Source: Bog-756 sp963778165
GTDB lineage: Bacteria; Actinomycetota; Acidimicrobiia; Acidimicrobiales; RAAP-2
Direction: 5' to 3'
Length of the DNA: 64,000 nucleotides
Assembly (NCBI GenBank): GCA_963778165.1
Contig: CAVZTE010000002.1
Coordinates: forward strand, 1 to 64,000
Part shown: positions 35,289 to 43,947 of the stretch, one piece after another
Layout of the letters: each line of letters starts with the position of its first letter
Position numbering within the stretch: the stretch's first letter is position 1
Notes under the pieces: generated by a model
Seen by the model: the letters and a program-made list of their open reading frames with translations, nothing else
Databases searched by the model: none
What the model was told of the DNA's origin: nothing
Made by a program: the position numbers and the translations under genes

Positions 35289-35747
35289 GTGAGCTACGCC
35301 GTTGACTTTGTGAACGTGTCCACCATCGGCCTCGAGTCGTCGCCGGTGGCGACGGCGCTGGCTGGCCTGCGGGCCAATGAGGCCCGCTACTTCAAGAATA
35401 AATACGACCACGTCTTCACCGTGGAGCCAGCGGCCAAGGCCAAGAAGTCGATCGACCTGGTAAAGCGCGTCCTCAACGAGGAGCGCGAAATCGTGATCGC
35501 CTCGCCCCCACTCGAGGCCACGACGTTCCAGGTCGAGGACATCCGGTGGACCTACGTGTTTTACCAGAGCGGGCTCTCGATCAACGTCCTGTACACGCTG
35601 GATGGACCGAAGCGGGCGGTGGGCTTCAAGCTCTCCGAGGGGATGGAGGTCCCCGAAGAACTCAGCGCGTTCAAGTTCGCTCGCCAGAAGTCGAAGCTGG
35701 CAGGAACCATCCGGGGCTCATACTTCGTGATCAAGGGCGAGTACTGA
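35289..35747 (+). CDS. Conserved protein of unknown function
   Basis: A 152-residue soluble-looking protein (GTG 35289: MSYAVDFVNVSTIGLES). It has many aromatic and charged residues, alternating strands and helices (VEDIRWTYVFYQSGLSINVL, KRAVGFKLSEGMEVPEELSA), and a basic tail (KFARQKSKLAGTIRGSYFVI). No family is confidently recognised. A very strong hairpin lies 12 bases after the stop, which supports it as a real, independently transcribed gene. Confidence 0.6.
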   Translation: MSYAVDFVNVSTIGLESSPVATALAGLRANEARYFKNKYDHVFTVEPAAKAKKSIDLVKRVLNEEREIVIASPPLEATTFQVEDIRWTYVFYQSGLSINVLYTLDGPKRAVGFKLSEGMEVPEELSAFKFARQKSKLAGTIRGSYFVIKGEY

Positions 35748-35758
35748 GCTCCTCACCT

Positions 35759-35787
35759 CGGACACGGCCCGGGTCGGGCCGTGTCCG
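35759..35787 (+). terminator. Perfect 13-base stem terminator
   Basis: The arms CGGACACGGCCCG (35759-35771) and CGGGCCGTGTCCG (35775-35787) are exact complements with a three-base loop. It begins 12 bases after the stop of the upstream gene. No T-tract follows, as is common in high-GC actinobacteria. Confidence 0.8.
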
Positions 35788-35871
35788 GTCGTCACTTCGG
35801 GAGGGCGTGGTGGTGGCTCAGTCCTCTGGAAGGCCCGGTCGGAGCGAGTCCCCGGCCGGACCCGGTCCGAC

Positions 35872-36513
35872 GTGGGGGTGGGCTCGAGTGACGGCCAGCC
35901 CCCGGTGAGCGAGTCCGGGGCGCCGTTCCCGCAACCGACCAGCGGAACCAGTCGACTGGAGGCGTTCAGTGACGGGGTAATGGCCGTCATCATCACCATC
36001 ACGGCCCTCAGCCTCAAAGCCCCCCTCAGCGGTTCATTCACGGCGCTGAGCCGGCGCCTGCCGGAGCTCCTCGTCTACATCCTGAGCTTCACGTTCGTCG
36101 GCATCTACTGGAACAATCACCACCACTTGCTCCGCGTGACGCGTCACATCAGCGGCGGAGTCATGTGGGCCAACCTGCACCTGCTGTTTTGGCTCTCGCT
36201 GATTCCCGTGGTGACGGAGTGGGTCGGCAGCTTCTACGGAGACCACTGGCCCGCCGCCACCTATGGCATTGTGGCCCTGGGTGCGGCGATGGCCTTCTCG
36301 ATCCTCGTTGTCGCCATCATCAGGGCCAACGGCCGGGATTCAGCGGTCGGTCGCGCCATCGGGTCGAATCTCAAAGGCAACATCTCGATGGCGCTGTACG
36401 CCTGTGGGGTCGGACTGGCCTTCCTCAGCCCGTACGTGGCCTATGCCTTGTATGCCCTGGTGGCGGTCATCTGGTTCGTCCCGGATCGGCGCTTCGAGCG
36501 ATCGGGAGCGTGA
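35872..36513 (+). CDS. TMEM175-family (DUF1211) potassium-channel-like protein
   Basis: A 213-residue protein with about six membrane segments. The hallmark TMEM175 helix-1 motif is RLEAFSDGVMAVIITITAL. Then come LVYILSFTFVGIYWNNHHHL (family W-N-H-H), LHLLFWLSLIPVVTEWVG, YGIVALGAAMAFSILVVAII, and LYACGVGLAFLSPYVAYALY. Bacterial TMEM175 proteins form tetrameric potassium-selective leak channels. The start could also be GTG 35905. It follows the terminator and so is probably monocistronic. Confidence 0.88.
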   Translation: MGVGSSDGQPPVSESGAPFPQPTSGTSRLEAFSDGVMAVIITITALSLKAPLSGSFTALSRRLPELLVYILSFTFVGIYWNNHHHLLRVTRHISGGVMWANLHLLFWLSLIPVVTEWVGSFYGDHWPAATYGIVALGAAMAFSILVVAIIRANGRDSAVGRAIGSNLKGNISMALYACGVGLAFLSPYVAYALYALVAVIWFVPDRRFERSGA

Positions 36514-36577
36514 CCGTCTGAAGGCTGAGAGGTTCATGGCCGGCCCGGCGGGACCCGGGCTGTGGAAGCCGTCGGAT

Positions 36578-37555
36578 TCAGGAGACCTCTGGCAAGTACG
36601 AGAAGGGCTCGGCCACGACGAACTCGTCGGAGACCTCGCCGGCCCGGGTGGGTCCCGCCTCGGCCTCGAGACGTCTGGCCGGCGCACCGGCTGACAGGTC
36701 CAGCTTGGCCAGCTCGGTCCAGAACACGTTGGGTTGGTTGGTCGCCTCCCAGTAGTAGGTCAGCGACCGGTGGTCGATGGCGGTGCGCCACAGGGTCGGG
36801 GCCACGTTGGGCTTGTCGGGTGTCGATTGGATCATCGGCACCGACACGTTGCGCACGATGGCGAAGACCTCGGCTATCCCTCGGGCGCTATCGCCGGTCG
36901 GAGCCGATCCGTCGAGATAGTACCGGGCGCGCACGAACCGGTCCGCCGGCCGCTCGGTACCGGGCAGCATGGCGTGGCCGCCAACCTCGTCCCAGTAGAG
37001 GCAGAGGGCGAGCTGTTGATCGTAGGTCGGGTCGTTGGTCATGACGGTGTATCCCGCGCCGTGGTGCACGACCAGCTCACCGTCGAGATACTCGAAGATG
37101 GCCGAGTCCCCGGTGGCATCGGAGAGGGCCAGGTGGCCGGTGGCGGCATGGCCTCCGGGTAGCACCGGACTGACCAGGGCAAAGGATGGGGTGGTCAGTC
37201 CTTCGACCGCCTCGGCCACCGACCCGAACATGTCCAAGGCGTACTGGGTCCACGCCGCCACGCTCAGGCCGGGGAGGGCGGGATCCCTCTTCGGGTATAT
37301 CGCCGAGGACAGGTAGAGGGCGTTGGCCCCCAGTCCGGCGTCGTTGACGCCGTCGATGGTGACTCCGTCGTACATCGTGGTGACCACACTGCCGTGCTCC
37401 GACGTCCACGAGAGCGAGTTGGCGGCGGCGGCTCCGTCCCGGGTGAGACCTGCGGGCAGCGCCCAGAGGTTCGACTCGGTCGGGATCATCCAGTCCATGG
37501 ATCGACCGGTCACCACCAGGTCGTCTTCTCCGACATACAGCACTCGACTACACAT
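36578..37555 (-). CDS. Linear amide C-N hydrolase (choloylglycine hydrolase / penicillin V acylase family)
   Basis: A 325-residue Ntn hydrolase that cleaves linear amide bonds. The nucleophile is Cys2, exposed after Met removal: MCSRVLYVGEDDLVVTGRSM, then DW (Asp21 region). Other family elements are SLSWTSEHGSVVTTMYDG, TIDGVNDAGLGANALYL, the Asn in MTNDPTYD, and a C-terminal RTAIDHRSLTYYWEATNQPN. A good RBS (gaaggagatg) precedes ATG 37555. Substrates could be bile-salt-like amides, penicillins or N-acyl-homoserine lactones. It is in line with an unknown gene and the repeat protein upstream. Confidence 0.9.
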   Translation of the reverse strand: MCSRVLYVGEDDLVVTGRSMDWMIPTESNLWALPAGLTRDGAAAANSLSWTSEHGSVVTTMYDGVTIDGVNDAGLGANALYLSSAIYPKRDPALPGLSVAAWTQYALDMFGSVAEAVEGLTTPSFALVSPVLPGGHAATGHLALSDATGDSAIFEYLDGELVVHHGAGYTVMTNDPTYDQQLALCLYWDEVGGHAMLPGTERPADRFVRARYYLDGSAPTGDSARGIAEVFAIVRNVSVPMIQSTPDKPNVAPTLWRTAIDHRSLTYYWEATNQPNVFWTELAKLDLSAGAPARRLEAEAGPTRAGEVSDEFVVAEPFSYLPEVS

Positions 37556-37626
37556 GGGGCATCTCCTTCAGGCGTAGTGGGTCCCTTCGGCGCCACCCAG
37601 GCGCACGACCGGGTCCTTTTGCCTGT

Positions 37627-38098
37627 TATCGACCGTTCGGCGGCGAACTGAATGGGAAGCTGGGCCGGAACGCAGGTGGCCCGGTCGGGATGCCTATTTC
37701 CCTTGGGAAGTGGAGGGTGAACACCTCGACCTGAACGGTCAACACGTAGCCCGGTGACCAGCTTGCCGTTGATCAGGTTGCGAACCGCCACGTCGAGTGC
37801 GTCCAGCCGTTCCGAGCTGTTGGGCCCGAGCACGGAGGCCAGGTGGGGCGCCACCTGGGCACAGGCTCGACGAAGTGGGTGGGCGTACTCCCGAAGCTTC
37901 GACTCGTTGAGCATTCGTGCCGGGCCGGCTATGGCCGGCGAGCCCAGGGGGTACGAGTCGAGGGGGTCGAGCAGGGGAGCGGCCACTCCGTTGGTGCCGG
38001 CGTGGTTGCCGGCGAAGGAGAGGGCGAATCCATCGTCGAGGATGGTAACCAGATCGTCAGTGGTGGTCCGCTCACCCTTCGATGAGTAGGACCGTTCG
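37627..38098 (-). CDS. Protein of unknown function (frameshifted)
   Basis: About 157 residues read as one protein when two frames are joined near 37745: TTDDLVTILDDGFALSFAGN, AAPLLDPLDSYPLGSPAIAG, and KLREYAHPLRRACAQVAPHL, then YVLTVQVEVFTLHFPREI, ending PPNGR at the stop 37627-37629. No start codon is evident in frame; the sequence begins just after the stop of the repeat-protein gene, so an unusual start or another frame change is likely. I recognise no family. The gene sits between a secreted repeat protein and a hydrolase, all on the same strand. Confidence 0.4.
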
Positions 38099-38105
38099 GG
38101 CCAGG

Positions 38106-39362
38106 TCAGCAGTTCTGATCGAGGAAGGTGGATGCGGCGATGGTGAAGGGCCACCGGTAGTAGAGCGAGGCCAGCGAGTAGGCCTCGAGTTCGAGGGGGT
38201 TGGTCGAGTCCCGCTGGACATCGGCGCAGAAGGCACCGAGGACCGCGGTGGGGGTGGCATCGGGTCCGAGCGAAAGCATGACCGGACTGATTCCCGCGCT
38301 TCTCGACCACGCCACCACGTTCACCTCGGTGCCCCCTCCACAGGTCAGTGGAGCGAACGTGTCGTCCTGGTACAGGTAGAGCGTCTGGGCGCAGATGCTC
38401 ACGGTCGACACGGAGGGTGCCGGTGACAGGGTCGTGGTACCGAGGGCCTTGGTCACCGCGGTGGTGGGCAGCAGCCAGTAGCCGGTCCCGTGAGGCACCG
38501 GGGTAATGGCCACGAACGGATAGCCCAGCTGCTCCCCTCCGAAGGAACCGTCGAAGTGGGCGGCTCCGAAGGCGAAGACCCCGCCATCGGTTCCCACCAG
38601 CCAGTAGCCCGCCGAGCCCGGTGACGCCGCCATGCCCACGATGGGCTGGGCCAGATGGTCTGACCCCAGGGATCCCTCGAATGGCGCACCACCGAACGAG
38701 AAGATCCCGCCGTCGGCGGCGACCAGCCAGTAGCCGGCTCCTCCCGGGGCCGAGGCCATGCCCACGATGGGCTGGTTGAGCGGATGTCCACCCATCGAAC
38801 CACCGAAGGCGGCGTCGCCGAAGGCGAAGATGCCGCCGTCGGAGGCCACCAGCCAGTAGCCGTGGCCACTCGGGCTGGCGGCTATGCCCACGATGGGCTG
38901 GTTGAGCGGGTGTCCCCCCATCGACCCGTAGTACGCGGCATCTCCGAAGGCGAAGATGCCACCGTCGGAGGCCACCAGCCAGTAGCCCTGGCCGTCCGGG
39001 GTCGGGGCCATCCCCACGATCGGTTGGTTGAGCGGATGCCCTCCCATCGAGCCGTAGAAGGCGGCGTTGCCGAAGGCGAAGATGCCGCCGTCGGCCGCGG
39101 CCTCCCAGTAGCCCTTGCCGTTCGGGGTGGAGGCCATCCCGACCATCGGGGCGTTGGAGGCCAGCGCGGTCGGGTTGGCGAAGGCGTCACCGAAGCCCAA
39201 CGGGGCCATGGAGGCCAGGGCCGGACCGGGAGGGCCGGCCGCCCCGGCGGTGCCGGTGCTGACCGCTAGAGGGAGAGCCAGAAGAACCATGCCGGTGACG
39301 ACGCCGATCAACCTGGCACCGCTCAAGGGTGCCCGCACCTTGCCATTCGCATGAATCGCCAT
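38106..39362 (-). CDS. Secreted protein of 42-residue GYWLVAxDGG repeats
   Basis: A 418-residue exported protein. The signal segment is about residues 18-42 (LIGVVTGMVLLALPLAVSTG). Five full repeats of exactly 42 residues plus a partial sixth cover about 72-305; the consensus is PIVGMAxTPxGxGYWLVAxDGGIFxFGxAxFxGSxGGxPLNQ. Such repeats probably build a beta-propeller or solenoid. The C-terminal domain of about 110 residues (ICAQTLYLYQDDTFAPLTCG, VAWSRSAGISPVMLSLGPDA, STFLDQNC) is different and has paired Cys. ATG 39362 was chosen because it starts the signal peptide. The family is common in Acidimicrobiia and functionally uncharacterised as far as I know. Confidence 0.8.
   Translation of the reverse strand: MAIHANGKVRAPLSGARLIGVVTGMVLLALPLAVSTGTAGAAGPPGPALASMAPLGFGDAFANPTALASNAPMVGMASTPNGKGYWEAAADGGIFAFGNAAFYGSMGGHPLNQPIVGMAPTPDGQGYWLVASDGGIFAFGDAAYYGSMGGHPLNQPIVGIAASPSGHGYWLVASDGGIFAFGDAAFGGSMGGHPLNQPIVGMASAPGGAGYWLVAADGGIFSFGGAPFEGSLGSDHLAQPIVGMAASPGSAGYWLVGTDGGVFAFGAAHFDGSFGGEQLGYPFVAITPVPHGTGYWLLPTTAVTKALGTTTLSPAPSVSTVSICAQTLYLYQDDTFAPLTCGGGTEVNVVAWSRSAGISPVMLSLGPDATPTAVLGAFCADVQRDSTNPLELEAYSLASLYYRWPFTIAASTFLDQNC
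38520..39149 (-). repeat. Five 126-base coding repeats (42 residues each)
   Basis: Each unit encodes PIVGM...GYW...DGGIF.FG....GS.G....L. Units 1-3 are nearly identical in protein, including SMGGHPLNQ, and units 4-5 have diverged. That suggests recent duplication of the N-terminal units. Confidence 0.8.
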
Positions 39363-39498
39363 GGTCGCCACCCCGATCTCTTGGCTCACGACTGGAGGAC
39401 CCCGGGGGAACTCACCCGCCAGGCCGCAGATTAGCGCGGTCCACTTCCGCCTGCCCGGGTGGCGGGTCCATATCAACCCGATGGGTGAGACCCCTTCA

Positions 39499-40482
39499 CT
39501 ACGGGGGCGGGGTCATGGTGGCGTGCATCTTGACCGCCCGCATGACCGGCGCCGTTTCGACGTGGGTGAGACCGTCCAGGGCGGCGATCTCGCCGGTGAG
39601 GTACTGGTAGAGCGAGTGGTCATCCTCACAGAGCAGGGCCGCCACCAGGTTGGTGGAGCCGGTGGTGGCGGCCACGAAGGGGACTTCGGGACGGCAGGCC
39701 AGGGCCCGTCCGACCTGGGCCAGTTTGTTGGGGACCACCGACATCCACAACAGGGCTGAGGACCGGCTGCCGATGGCCTTGGTGTCCAGATCCACGTCGA
39801 AGGACAGGACGCCCGACAGCACGAGCTCCTCCACCCGTCGCCGCACCGTCGACTCGTGCCAGTGGGTGCGCACGGCCAGCTGCCGGTAGGTGGCCCGACC
39901 GTCTTCGGCCAGAGCCTGGACGAGGGGCCAGTCCGAGTCCTGCAGGGTGACGGCCGGGTGCTCCATCGCACTCCTGGCCCGCACCGGTGGGAGGAGCTGG
40001 TTGACCTCTTGCGGGCTGAGGACGTTGGAACCCGGAGCGGGGGACACCCCGGTGTCGAACAGGTGGAGGAGGCAGTAGGCCTCGAGGGCCACGATCTGAC
40101 GGCCCACCGAGATCTGGCTCAGCAGCAGTGGGGTGCGCTGTTGGGGGTCCCGGGAGTGGATGGTGCTGAAGATCTCGGTTCCTCCCGAGGTCAGCTGGAC
40201 CCAGGCCGTATCCGGGTGCTGGGCCAGTCTGGTGGCCACCGTCGGGGCGGACCCCGGAGCACAGCGGATGCGGACGGCCCAGTCCGACCGGCCGAGCCGC
40301 TGGGAGTCGAGTTGGCCCACCACCCTCACCACGTGGGCCTGGGACAGCTGTCGGTAGCGGCGGGCGATGGTCTGCTCGGAAGGCCCCAGGACCTCGGACA
40401 AGCGGCTGAATGGCGCCCGGGGATCGATGTAGAGGGCTTGGATGATCCTCCGGTCCAGGCCATCGATCCTGACGGGTTCCAC
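39499..40482 (-). CDS. Lrp/AsnC-family regulator with two modules
   Basis: A 327-residue protein made of two AsnC-like halves. The first HTH is IDGLDRRIIQALYIDPRAPF and SRLSEVLGPSEQTIARRYRQ, followed by a ligand-type domain. The second HTH is LVQALAEDGRATYRQLAVRT and HWHESTVRRRVEELVLSGVL, with a second RAM-like domain (SALLWMSVVPNKLAQVGRAL, VAATTGSTNLVAALLCEDDH). GTG 40482 was chosen because it gives the canonical start VEPVRIDGLD. It is divergent from the MFS pump, which it probably regulates. Confidence 0.85.
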   Translation of the reverse strand: MEPVRIDGLDRRIIQALYIDPRAPFSRLSEVLGPSEQTIARRYRQLSQAHVVRVVGQLDSQRLGRSDWAVRIRCAPGSAPTVATRLAQHPDTAWVQLTSGGTEIFSTIHSRDPQQRTPLLLSQISVGRQIVALEAYCLLHLFDTGVSPAPGSNVLSPQEVNQLLPPVRARSAMEHPAVTLQDSDWPLVQALAEDGRATYRQLAVRTHWHESTVRRRVEELVLSGVLSFDVDLDTKAIGSRSSALLWMSVVPNKLAQVGRALACRPEVPFVAATTGSTNLVAALLCEDDHSLYQYLTGEIAALDGLTHVETAPVMRAVKMHATMTPPP

Positions 40483-40530
40483 GCAATTCAGCCTAAACCA
40501 TGGCGGAAAGCCGCAGATAAGGAGAAAAGA

Positions 40531-42124
40531 GTGGCGGAGGGTGGACCGGAGGGGCAGGCTGTGGCCATGGAAAAGAAGTGGTGGACCCTGATCGTGGTGT
40601 GCGCGGCGACCTTCATGTTGCTCTTGGACGTCACCATCGTGATCGTGGCCCTGCCGACCATCCAGTCGGGACTGCACGCCAGCTTCAGTGACGTGCAGTG
40701 GGTGGTCGATGCCTACGCCCTGACGCTGGCCTCGGTGCTGCTGACGGCCGGATCCCTGGCCGACCGCTACGGGCGGCGGTTCCTGTTCACCATCGGCCTC
40801 ATCGTCTTCACCCTCGGCTCCTTGCTGTGCGGTGTGGCCCAGTCGCCGGCCATGCTGATCCTGTCCCGCAGTGCCCAGGGAATCGGTGGGGCCATCCTCT
40901 TCGCCACCTCGCTGGCTCTGCTGGCCCAGACCTTCTCCGGTCGCGAGAGGGGGGTGGCCTTCGGGGTCTGGGGCGCCGTCACCGGGGTGGCCGTGGGGCT
41001 GGGCCCGGTGCTGGGCGGCGTGCTCACCACCGGCATCGGCTGGCGGAGCATCTTCCTGGTGAATCTGCCTGTGGGGGTGGCGGCCCTGGTGATCACCCGA
41101 TTGAAGGTGGGTGAGTCGAAGACCCCCAACGCGGCGCGGCCGGACTGGGCCGGGTTCGCCACCCTCACCGCCGGTCTGGTCAGCCTGGTCTACGGCTTGA
41201 TCCGGGCCGGCGAGATCGCCTGGAGCGACACCGGGGTGATCATCTGCCTGGCCCTGGCCGTGGTGTTCCTGGGTTCCTTCGCGGTGGTGGAGCGCCGGGC
41301 CGACCATCCGCTCTTCGACCTGTCGCTCTTTCGCATCCCCTCGTTCAGTGGCGGGCTGGCCGCGGCCTTCGCCATGAACGGATCGCTGTACGCCATGCTC
41401 TTGTACCTGGTCCTCTACCTCCAGGACGACCTGGGCTACTCCGCCCTGGGCACAGGCCTCCGGCTTCTGATCATGAGCGGGGTCACCCTGGTCACCGCCA
41501 CCATCGCCGGCCGCCTCAGCAGTCGTGTGCCGGTCCGTTGGCTCATCGGACCCGGTCTCCTCCTGGTCGGCATCGCCCTGTTGTTGATGACCGGGCTCAA
41601 CGGCGCCAGCTCCTGGACCCATCTGATCCCCGGCTTCATCGTGGCCGGCGCCGGCTCCGGCATGGTCAATCCGCCCTTGGCCTCAACCGCCGTCGGGGTG
41701 GTCGACTCCCCAGCGCTCGGGCATGGCCTCGGGGGTCAACACCACGTTCCGCCAGATCGGGATCGCCACCGGCATCGCCGTCTACGGCACCATCTTCGCC
41801 TCCTCGCTCCACCACAAGCTGGACCAGGCCCTGGCCTCTACGCCTTCGCTCCACGAGTATCTCCCCCGGGTGGTGGCCGCCGTGCAGCAGGGCGACCCGG
41901 GCCAGGTCATCGCGGCCGTGCCCGGACCGCTGCGAGGACCACTGGTGGCCGGCATCCGTTCGAGCTTCGCCAGCACCCTGGACATCCTCCTGGTGGTCAG
42001 CGCGGCCCTGGCCCTGGCCGGAGCGGCCTGTGCCGTCGTGCTGATCCGCCCTCGCGACTTCGTGGTCTCCACCCATGTGCAGGCGGCCCCGACGCCCGAA
42101 GAGCCGGCCGGCGTACCGGCCTAG
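40531..42124 (+). CDS. MFS transporter of the DHA2 (14-TM drug efflux) type (frameshifted)
   Basis: A pump of about 530 residues. Motifs are the first helix FMLLLDVTIVIVALPTIQSG, motif A GSLADRYGRRFLFTIG, motif C GVAVGLGPVLGGVLTTGIGW, and 14 predicted helices. A frame change near 41708-41711 (a CCCC run) splits the protein before MASGVNTTFRQIGIATGIAV. GTG 40531 was chosen because it has AAGGAG six bases upstream, adding MAEGGPEGQAVA to the later ATG 40567. The divergent Lrp/AsnC gene suggests regulation by an amino acid or related metabolite. The substrate is unknown. Confidence 0.88.
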
Positions 42125-42188
42125 CCACGGCGGTCGGTGGGTAGGGAAGTGACCACCGCGGTTATGCCGGGTGGGCCATACTCGTCCC

Positions 42189-43383
42189 ATGCAATGGCCT
42201 GAGGGCTTCCTGTGGGGGACCGGCGCGTCGTCGACCCAGTGCGAGGGGGCGGCGCCCGCCTCGGACTGGTGGGAGTGGGAGCGTTCGGGCCACGCCCCAC
42301 TGTCCGGTGAGGGCAACGGCTTTGCCACCCGGTACTCCGAGGACTTCTCCCTGCTGGCCGGGCTGGGGCTGACCCAGCACCGGCTGTCGGTGGAGTGGGC
42401 CCGTCTCGAACCTGAGCCCGGCGTCCACGACCCGGCCGCCGTCCGCCACTACCGGGATGTTCTCGCCGCCGCCCACGACTGCGGGGTCTCGCCCTGGGTC
42501 AGCCTCCACCACTTCACGCTGCCTCGCTGGTTTCTGGCGTCGGGTGGCTTCGTGGTGGAGTCGAACCGGACCGAGGTGTGGCGTCGCCACGTGGACTTCG
42601 TAGCCGACACCTTCGGCGATCTGGTGGCCGGGTGGCAGCCGGTGAACGAGACCAACTACTACGCCATGGCCGCCTACGGCGGACGGGGATGGCCCCCCGG
42701 GCACGACGATCCGGCCGAGGCGGCGGTGGTCAACGAGGCCATGCACCTGGCCAACGCCGAGGCCGCGGTGCGGCTGGCCCAGACCGGTGCCCCGGTCTCT
42801 TCGATCTTCGGGTTGTCGCCCATCGTGGCCCAGGACGACGACCCGGCTACGGCCTCGATGGCCCAGTACCTCTTCGACTACCACTGGGCTCCATGGGTCG
42901 GCCTGTTCCGGGACGGCGTCCTCCGCGTCCCCGGCCGTGACCCCATCGACGCGGCCGGACCTGGCCGGCTTCGTCGACATGATCGGATTCTCCTACTACG
43001 CCACCATGGGCGTTCGTGCCGGGAGCCTGAACATCCATCCACCCGACGCCCCGATCTCGCCGCTGGGCTACGGGATCTGGGCTGACGGGCTCGGTCTGGT
43101 CCTCGACCGGATCCATGAGGAGTTGCCGGGCACGCCCATCCTGGTGGCGGAGTTCGGCATCGGCACCGACGAGGACACCGTACGGGCGGAGTACCTGGCC
43201 CGCGGCCTGGTCATCGTGCACGAGGCCATCGCCCGGGGCATCGACGTCCGGGGGCTGTTCCACTGGACGGCGGTGGACAACTACGAGTGGCTCCACGGCT
43301 ACGACGTCTCGTTCGGAATCATCGACCGGGACCGCCAGGTACGGCCCAGCGCCCACGTCCTGGCCCGGGAGGCGGACTCGTGA
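42189..43383 (+). CDS. Glycoside hydrolase family 1 enzyme (frameshifted)
   Basis: A GH1 beta-glycosidase of about 398 residues, retaining mechanism. It starts MQWPEGFLWGTGASSTQCEG. GHAPLSGEGNGF, RLSVEWARLEP, and SLHHFTLPRWF follow. The acid/base glutamate is in WQPVNETNYY. A frame change near 42957 leads to LAGFVDMIGFSYYATMG, the nucleophile Glu in LVAEFGIGTDED, and GLFHWTAVDNYEWLHGYDVS then FGIID. It is shorter than most GH1 enzymes (about 450). ATG 42189 matches the family start better than GTG 42171. The sugar specificity is unclear. Confidence 0.87.
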
Positions 43384-43440
43384 CCGACGCCCGCTCTATC
43401 GGCCGATTGGCCTGATACAGAACCTTCAGAGAGGAGAACA

Positions 43441-43947
43441 GTGCCTCACAGGAACATCGTCGACCGCTCGCTCGATCTGGTCAAGGTCGACTTCGCCCCT
43501 CGCCATCGTCAGCCCTCGACCATCCGGCTCCTGGTGGCCACGGCGGTCTCCCTGGCCGGGTCCCTCGGGGTCGATGCGGCCATTGTGGCCGTCGGCACGG
43601 CTGTGTTCCCTTCGACCAAAGGCTACGTTCACTTCCAGTTTGACGACTACGCCAAGCTGACCGTCATCGGAGTCTTCATCGCCTGTGCCGCCTGGCCCAT
43701 CGTGACCCGCATCTCGTCAGCCCCACGGTGGCTGTTCTTCCGTCTGGCCATTCTGGTGACCCTGGTCCTGTGGCTTCCGGACATCTACATCTGGGCCAAG
43801 GGCCAGCCGGCCAAGGCCGTAGCCGTCCTCATGTGCATGCACCTGGCCATCGCCCTGGTCACCTACAACGCTCTCGTCCACATCGCACCGGTCCGTTCCG
43901 GATCAGAGGCCGGTACCCCAGGCATCGACACCCGGTCACCCCGGTAG
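43441..43947 (+). CDS. DUF6069-like small membrane protein
   Basis: A 168-residue protein with four membrane segments: LLVATAVSLAGSLGVDAAIV, LTVIGVFIACAAWPIV, FFRLAILVTLVLWLPDIYIW, and LMCMHLAIALVTYNALVHIA. It fits the actinobacterial DUF6069 pattern (D in the first helix, final H-Y-N helix), function unknown. GTG start with RBS agaggag. Its TAG stop overlaps the next GTG by one base, implying an operon with the transporter. Confidence 0.7.
   Translation: MPHRNIVDRSLDLVKVDFAPRHRQPSTIRLLVATAVSLAGSLGVDAAIVAVGTAVFPSTKGYVHFQFDDYAKLTVIGVFIACAAWPIVTRISSAPRWLFFRLAILVTLVLWLPDIYIWAKGQPAKAVAVLMCMHLAIALVTYNALVHIAPVRSGSEAGTPGIDTRSPR

Noticed and set aside
40503..40514. GCGGAAAGCCGC palindrome between the Lrp and MFS genes as an operator
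   Set aside because: It is short and GC-rich. Such palindromes are frequent by chance in this DNA and there is no second copy.
39856..40530. N-terminal extension of the MFS pump by about 225 codons
   Set aside because: It overlaps the Lrp/AsnC gene on the other strand and has no motifs; GTG 40531 has its own RBS.
40483..41622. N-terminal extension of the Lrp/AsnC protein by about 380 codons
   Set aside because: It is antisense to the MFS gene, and the composition is Gln/Gly/His-rich nonsense.
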